Below are positions 5,573 through 7,814 of a stretch of 7,814 bases of DNA, one piece after another. The DNA lies in NCBI GenBank assembly GCA_037445245.1, contig JBBIKU010000109.1, positions 1 to 7,814 on the forward strand, in the 5' to 3' direction. Under the pieces are notes generated by a model. It made no database searches. It was not told the DNA's origin and worked only from the letters and a program-made list of their open reading frames with translations. The position numbers and the translations under genes were made by a program. Numbering within the stretch: the first letter of the stretch is position 1; each line of letters starts with the position of its first letter. The stretch is from JBBIKU01 sp037445245 (lineage in GTDB: Bacteria > Chloroflexota > Anaerolineae > Anaerolineales > Anaerolineaceae).

Positions 5573-7633
5573 ATGATCATGCCAGAAAAAATTCGCCGAC
5601 TCTTACAGAACGAATTGCTCATCTCGGTCGTTTTGTTGACAGCGGTGTCCGCCTTGACGTATCTTCCGCTGACAAACCAGCTTGGGTATTATCGTGACGA
5701 CTGGCACGTCGTGTGGGCGGCAAATGGGCGGGGCTTGATGCAGATTTTCGATCAGCATCTGACCGATCGTCCCTTCATGGGGGCAACTTATGCCCTGACC
5801 TACGGTGTGCTGGGCAGCAATCCGCTGGTGTGGCAGCTTTACGCATTTTGCCTGCGCCTGGTGGGGGGGCTGGGGTTTTTGTGGCTGATGCGCCAGCTCT
5901 GGCGCAACAAACCCGTGGCTACGACAGCCATGGCGCTGCTGTTTTTGATTTACCCTGGTTTCTTGCAACAACCCAATGCCAATGCCTACCAAAATCATTT
6001 GTTCGCTTTGACCCTGGGTGTGTTCTCGTTGGCTTTGACGGTATACGCCAGGCAGTCTAAACGGGGCATCAGGCGAAGTGTGGCGCTCCTGTTTTCTGCT
6101 GGATTGGGGTTGGGATGCTACCTGATCATGGAATGGATGGTTGGGATCGAGGCGATACGGTTGGTGATGCTGGGGGCGTTAGCGTGGCGTGAAAGCGAAA
6201 GACGGGCTGGGGCAGTCGCCCGCCGGGTAGTTTTGTGGTGGTTGCCAACATTGATTGCACTGGGGGCGTTTCTGGTCTGGCGGCTCTTCCTCTTTCGCAG
6301 TGCTCGAATTGTGACCGATGTCGGGGTGATTGGCGGTATGTATCTATCCAATCCGGGGGAGATGCTGCTACGTTTCGTCATCGAAAGCAGCCGGGATTTT
6401 GTCGAAACGGTGTTTCTGGCGTGGGGGGTGCCGTTTTATAAGCTGGTTTCAAACGCCGCCTACATCGATTTGGTCGTGTCGCTGGCGCTGGCGGCAATCG
6501 GCGTCGGCTTGTTGGTTGCTTATTGGCGCAGCCGCTCGGATTCCATGTCGACGCCTATCGACGCTGCTGCGAGCGATGAGCTGGATTGGCGCCGCGAGGC
6601 TGTACTCATCGGTCTGGCAAGTGCACTGGTGGCTCTACAGCCGGTGGTGCTGGCAAACCGCCAGGTCTCTTTTGAAGATACATTCGATCGATATACCCTG
6701 GTGGCTGCGATGGGCGTTGCCATGAGCGTCGTGGGGGGGCTGTTCTGGCTGTTCGAAAAGCCGCTCCTCCGCCTGGTTTTCCTGGCATTCCTGACCGCTT
6801 TTTCGATGATCACCCATTATCACAATGCAATCTATTTCCGGGAATTCTGGGAGCAACAACGTCAACTTTGGTGGCAACTGTCCTGGCGGGCGCCTGACCT
6901 GAAAGATGGGGCGCTGTTATTGCCCTTACTGCCGCCGGGCTTTCGTTTGGCGGAAGGCTATGAAACGTGGGGCCCGGCAAATCTGATCTATTCACCTGGC
7001 TCGCCTGATATTCGTCTGTCGGGTGAAACGTTGAATAATGAAACGCTCTTGCAACTGAAGCGCGGCGATAAATTCGGAAAATATTTTCGACGATTAACCT
7101 TTATCCTCAATTTTGAGAACAGTCTGATCGTCAGCTTGCCAGGAAGAGGCGCCTGCCTGCATGTACATGACAACACCCGGGCTGAATTATCCGAGAATGA
7201 AGAACCGATGACTTATTTAATTGCCGGCTATTCTAATATTCATTTGATCGATATCGACCTTCCGCCGAAAAGCCCACCGCAGCATATCTTTGGTTCAGAA
7301 CCAGAACGAGGCTGGTGCTACTATTATCAGAAAGCCAGCCTGGCGCGGCAGCGCGCCGATTGGGACGAAGTAGTGCGGTTGGGAGATGAAGCTATGCAAA
7401 AGAATCTCTCGCCGCTGGACACCTCGGAATGGATGCCGTTCTATGAGGGTTACGCTCGCCAGCAGCAGATGGACGAAGCCAATCGACTGGGTGGAATTCT
7501 TCGTGCCAATCCAACCCTGGTCTGGTCATTTTGCAGCCAGTTTGATCCGCAGGAAGAGGGCGTTGCGGAGGATTCGCGTGAGGCTTTCTGGATCATTAAT
7601 CTTTGTCCGCACCTAGCGGATAAAGGGGATTAA
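5573..7633 (+). CDS. Polytopic GT-C-like membrane protein with C-terminal soluble TPR-like region
   Basis: This 686-residue protein has about ten hydrophobic segments between residues 16 and 416 (roughly 16-33, 86-108, 116-132, 139-158, 168-187, 218-240, 300-317, 342-361, 376-395, 398-416). A soluble domain of about 260 residues follows. The first external loop after helix 1 has YYRDDWHVVW (39-48) and DRPFMG (65-70). An acidic pair there is the usual catalytic feature of GT-C lipid-linked-sugar transferases, so D42 or D43 is a candidate catalytic residue. Residues about 583-645 look like two TPR-type helical pairs (ASLARQRADW, then EGYARQQQMDEANRLGG). A TAA lies in frame directly before the ATG, fixing the start at 5573 or the ATG two codons later; the ribosome site is weak. 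I do not recognise the exact family. The likely role is transfer of a sugar, or another step of glycan assembly, on the outer face of the membrane. A non-enzymatic membrane protein is the alternative. Confidence 0.7.
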   Translation: MIMPEKIRRLLQNELLISVVLLTAVSALTYLPLTNQLGYYRDDWHVVWAANGRGLMQIFDQHLTDRPFMGATYALTYGVLGSNPLVWQLYAFCLRLVGGLGFLWLMRQLWRNKPVATTAMALLFLIYPGFLQQPNANAYQNHLFALTLGVFSLALTVYARQSKRGIRRSVALLFSAGLGLGCYLIMEWMVGIEAIRLVMLGALAWRESERRAGAVARRVVLWWLPTLIALGAFLVWRLFLFRSARIVTDVGVIGGMYLSNPGEMLLRFVIESSRDFVETVFLAWGVPFYKLVSNAAYIDLVVSLALAAIGVGLLVAYWRSRSDSMSTPIDAAASDELDWRREAVLIGLASALVALQPVVLANRQVSFEDTFDRYTLVAAMGVAMSVVGGLFWLFEKPLLRLVFLAFLTAFSMITHYHNAIYFREFWEQQRQLWWQLSWRAPDLKDGALLLPLLPPGFRLAEGYETWGPANLIYSPGSPDIRLSGETLNNETLLQLKRGDKFGKYFRRLTFILNFENSLIVSLPGRGACLHVHDNTRAELSENEEPMTYLIAGYSNIHLIDIDLPPKSPPQHIFGSEPERGWCYYYQKASLARQRADWDEVVRLGDEAMQKNLSPLDTSEWMPFYEGYARQQQMDEANRLGGILRANPTLVWSFCSQFDPQEEGVAEDSREAFWIINLCPHLADKGD

Positions 7634-7637
7634 AGCG

Positions 7638-7814
7638 ATGGAGATACATTCTTCTAAAGTGGTGTTGATCACCGGCGTGGCGGGCGGGATCGGACGGGCG
7701 ACTGTGGCTGTCTTTTCCCAAGCTGGCTGGCGGGTGATCGGCGTCGACCGCGCCGATTTTGGCGAACCATTTGTGCAGGGAGGGCTGTTTATTTGCGCCG
7801 ATATTTCTGAAGCG
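7638..7814 (+). CDS. Short-chain dehydrogenase/reductase (SDR), N-terminal part, cut by window end
   Basis: The first 59 codons are present. They show an SDR Rossmann start: VVLITGVAGGIGRA (8-21) with the TGxxxGIG cofactor loop, then VIGVDR (33-38), where D37 after the second strand favours NAD(H), and CADIS (53-57), the conserved acidic residue that contacts the adenine. The catalytic Tyr and Lys lie beyond the window. GGGG at 7625-7628, 9 bases before the ATG, may be its ribosome site. The gene begins 4 bases after the membrane protein's stop, so it is probably co-transcribed. Within this locus it probably oxidises or reduces a sugar, a nucleotide sugar or a sugar acid; the exact substrate cannot be judged from this fragment. 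Confidence 0.88.
   Translation, partial: MEIHSSKVVLITGVAGGIGRATVAVFSQAGWRVIGVDRADFGEPFVQGGLFICADISEA

Noticed and set aside
1..7814. CRISPR arrays, tRNA genes, insertion sequences and attachment sites
   Set aside because: No regularly spaced repeats, cloverleaf-like sequence, transposase motifs or terminal inverted repeats were seen by reading; coding genes fill nearly the whole window.

Overview
The window is a compact, entirely plus-strand stretch of a bacterial surface-glycan locus. It holds six complete genes and two that run off the ends. DNA is moderately GC-rich by eye, start codons are mixed (ATG and GTG), and several genes overlap by 4 to 11 bases, as in a bacterial operon. No rRNA, tRNA or lineage-specific marker is present. 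The large multispanning protein with a TPR-like tail and the style of the glycosyltransferases remind me of environmental Anaerolineae (Chloroflexota), but this is an impression and not a demonstrated assignment.

Layout: (1) 1-204, the end of a KdsC/NeuA-type HAD sugar-phosphate phosphatase. (2) 194-1081, a NeuB-like PEP-dependent ulosonate synthase with a complete TIM-barrel active site but no C-terminal SAF (antifreeze-like) domain. (3) 1082-1211, the only sizeable gap, with no confident signal. (4) 1212-2843, a 543-residue capsule-synthesis-type protein with a four-cysteine cluster. (5) 2840-3835, a family 2 glycosyltransferase. (6) 3832-4509, an acylneuraminate cytidylyltransferase-family protein with an unusual N-terminal nucleotide-binding motif. 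(7) 4542-5519, a D-2-hydroxyacid dehydrogenase. (8) 5573-7633, a polytopic GT-C-like membrane protein with a soluble TPR-like tail. (9) 7638-7814, the start of an SDR oxidoreductase.

These genes fit one scheme. The synthase joins PEP to a sugar to make a nonulosonic (sialic-like) or related ulosonic acid. The HAD phosphatase removes a phosphate before or after that step, and the cytidylyltransferase turns the product into a CMP-sugar. The two dehydrogenases probably tailor the sugar or make its precursor. The two soluble glycosyltransferase-like proteins and the membrane protein would assemble or transfer the glycan at the cell surface. The part most worth attention is the combination of a SAF-less synthase, an atypical cytidylyltransferase and two oxidoreductases, which together suggest a sugar acid other than N-acetylneuraminate. 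Its identity cannot be read from the sequence.
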